From Algoriphagus sp. (lineage in GTDB: Bacteria; Bacteroidota; Bacteroidia; Cytophagales; Cyclobacteriaceae), in NCBI GenBank assembly GCA_018336015.1, contig JAGXQZ010000086.1, positions 1 to 32,538 on the forward strand: a stretch of 32,538 nucleotides of DNA. Direction: 5' to 3'. The notes under the pieces are model-generated. The model was not told where the DNA came from. It saw only the letters and a program-made list of their open reading frames with translations, and made no database searches. Positions 30,930 through 32,538 of this stretch are shown here, one piece after another (position 1 is the first letter of the stretch; every line of letters begins with the position of its first letter). The translations under genes were made by a program, and so were the position numbers.

Positions 30930-32363
30930 TCACATCAAGTCTTCGGATTTATGGCTGATTTCCCGAATTACTTTATCAATCTCATGGGATGCCTTTTTCA
31001 TTTTGTCCAACAAGTTGGATTGATCAATTTGAGACCAATCGGAATGATCTATCAGTAGATTTACCAAGCCCATCAACCTGGCCAAGGGAGCTCGGATAAC
31101 ATGGCTTTGGAGCCAAGAAATCTCTCTAAACCGTTCATTCTGCCTCCTGATGGTATGCATAGATTGCTCCAATTCGGTTACATTCATCGCAAACACGGAA
31201 GCTCCAATAATTTTACCTGAGGAATAGACTGGGTTTATATTTACCCTGTAATGTTCAATCCCTTTTTTGGTCTGGTAGCAGTCATTGATTTCAAGGAACT
31301 CACCTTCAAAAACTTTCTGATAATTTTCTCGCCAAAAATCCCTCTTGTCTTCTTGTACAAAGTCTAAAATAGGATCCCCAATGCTTATGGTTTTCCCGGT
31401 TGAATTCTGACAAAACTTCACAAACTTGGTATTAGCATACCTCAGTTTGAGCTGGACATTGACGGCCCAAATAGACTCCGTAGAGCTTTCAATGATGGAT
31501 CTAAGCACGGCGGCCTTTTCTTCGATTTTCCTTTCAATAGCCTTAATTTGAGTGATGTCGCTAAAAGTCACCAGCACCTGCGAGACTTCAGCTGAATTCT
31601 CTGAAATCTCCGGTATCGCATTGATGAGGATCCAGGTTATTTTTTTAGCCTTTCCAGGCTGAATCCCCATCACCACATTGTTCACCGGCTTTCCTGTCCG
31701 TAACACTTGCATGGCAGGATGGTCTTGCCCATGAAATTCTCGCCCGTTTTCATAAACTGCTTTCCAATCAGGATCCATGGAAGTTTTACCAAAAATCTGT
31801 TCATGAGTCAACCCTAAAATACGCTCTGCAGCAGGATTGGCGTAGGTAATCTTTCCAGATCGGTCATGGTAAACCACTGCATTAAGCATGTTTTGGAGGA
31901 GTGTCTGGTACTTCGCTTCAGATTCAGTTTGGCTTCCCTTGTTACGTTCTTCGAAATGAATTGAAGGTGTATCGGCGAAAAGTGCGGATTCCAGATTTCC
32001 AAAGAGCCGCTGGATTCGCTTCATATTTTTCCGGTCTAAAGACTGACTTAATCCGGTCAATTGAAGCCCCACAGTTTTGCCAAGTACCAAAAAATTTAGG
32101 GGAATCTCCTGAAAAAGGTCTCCTTTTGGAGGATCTATCCCTTTGCCTTTTCGACTAGACTCATCGAAAGAAACTTTTGAAATGAGGGTCCTCTGCTTGC
32201 CATCTACTAAGACAAAGGCCGCCTGTTGACAATATTCATAAGTCAAAACAGACCATAATGCCACCTTAAGTTTACCTAAAAAATCGGGTGGAAGAATAAA
32301 ACCTTCCTCAGTACTCTCCAAGTATTGAATGTTTGTAAGATTGCTATTTGGTATTTCACTCAT
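30930..32363 (-). CDS. PAS-domain signalling protein with DHp-like C-terminus, no ATPase domain
   Basis: 477 aa, cytoplasmic, no TM. The first ~140 residues form an unassigned sensor-like region. PAS 1 spans about 150-265 (YQTLLQNMLNAVVYHDRSGKITYANPAAERILGL) and PAS 2 about 285-400 (LRSIIESSTESIWAVNVQLKLRYANTKFVKFC). A helical DHp-like domain follows (ISWLQSHVIRAPLARLMGLVNLL, candidate His at 421) and the protein ends about 57 residues later. The H-box lacks the usual HE--T residues (reads HVIRA), and there is no HATPase domain. It may be a phosphotransfer scaffold, a decoy dimerisation partner or a regulator of another kinase. The reading frame has an ordinary stop with no sign of a lost ATPase downstream. 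A separate gene with an AT-rich leader. Confidence 0.85.
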   Translation of the reverse strand: MSEIPNSNLTNIQYLESTEEGFILPPDFLGKLKVALWSVLTYEYCQQAAFVLVDGKQRTLISKVSFDESSRKGKGIDPPKGDLFQEIPLNFLVLGKTVGLQLTGLSQSLDRKNMKRIQRLFGNLESALFADTPSIHFEERNKGSQTESEAKYQTLLQNMLNAVVYHDRSGKITYANPAAERILGLTHEQIFGKTSMDPDWKAVYENGREFHGQDHPAMQVLRTGKPVNNVVMGIQPGKAKKITWILINAIPEISENSAEVSQVLVTFSDITQIKAIERKIEEKAAVLRSIIESSTESIWAVNVQLKLRYANTKFVKFCQNSTGKTISIGDPILDFVQEDKRDFWRENYQKVFEGEFLEINDCYQTKKGIEHYRVNINPVYSSGKIIGASVFAMNVTELEQSMHTIRRQNERFREISWLQSHVIRAPLARLMGLVNLLIDHSDWSQIDQSNLLDKMKKASHEIDKVIREISHKSEDLM

Positions 32364-32538
32364 TTAGATTCAAAAATTTCACGGATTCAATTAAACTTTT
32401 CTCAACAAAAGTTCAAATCAATTTATTGTAAAAATTATCCAATTATTTTCAATTTAAATTTCAAAATTACAAAATGTAGTTTTTTGAAATCTAAATACAT
32501 ATTCAAGATTGAAAAACATGGTTGACTCGATTTTCCCC

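Noticed and set aside
1..32538. Mobile element, prophage or defence island
   Set aside because: No transposase, integrase, phage structural gene, toxin-antitoxin pair or restriction gene was recognised. The only hints of mobility are the repeats around the metal-efflux locus.

Overview
The window looks like chromosomal DNA from a Bacteroidota species, most likely Cyclobacteriaceae and close to Algoriphagus (inferred). The supporting signs are DUF5690, a CzcA permease fused to an outer-membrane factor, a PAS protein with a lone DHp domain, Bacteroidota-type -7 elements (TAnnTTTG) and almost no Shine-Dalgarno sequences. I see no rRNA, tRNA, prophage, transposase or CRISPR.

Layout. 1-1545: a metallophosphoesterase open at the left edge. 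1598-5634: a phosphonate-catabolism locus. A PhnZ-type HD diiron oxygenase (minus) is divergent from a tightly packed plus-strand operon of a PhnX-like HAD hydrolase, a DUF5690 membrane transporter and a TIGR03364-type FAD amine oxidoreductase. The divergent region carries a perfect inverted repeat over a -7 box. 5635-6552: an 11-nt-period repeat array, then an XRE-cupin regulator. 6715-9206: single genes (SRPBCC, DUF2200, fatty acid hydroxylase, an orphan ORF). 9284-15090: a complete HAE1-type RND drug-efflux operon (adaptor, permease, outer-membrane factor) ended by a strong bidirectional terminator. 15131-17992: NTF2-like protein, MpaB/DUF2236 oxygenase, a small membrane protein, DUF1003 protein and a secreted beta-rich protein. 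18052-20998: an APC amino-acid permease with an aldo/keto reductase-Rid fusion. 21561-29159: a heavy-metal efflux locus (czcB, czcA-OMF fusion, histidine kinase, response regulator) flanked on both sides by word-like inverted repeats. 29536-30765: PepSY membrane protein with an iron-box-like promoter. 30930-32363: PAS/DHp signalling protein.

The most interesting part is the phosphonate locus. It pairs two different C-P bond-cleaving chemistries, hydrolytic (PhnX-like) and oxidative (PhnZ-like), with an FAD oxidoreductase and an uncharacterised transporter family. The usual partners PhnW, PhnY and PhnCDE are absent from the window. The likely substrates are modified 2-aminoethylphosphonates (for example N-alkylated or 1-hydroxylated), with phosphate and small carbon/nitrogen compounds as products. 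This is inference from families, conserved residues and gene order.
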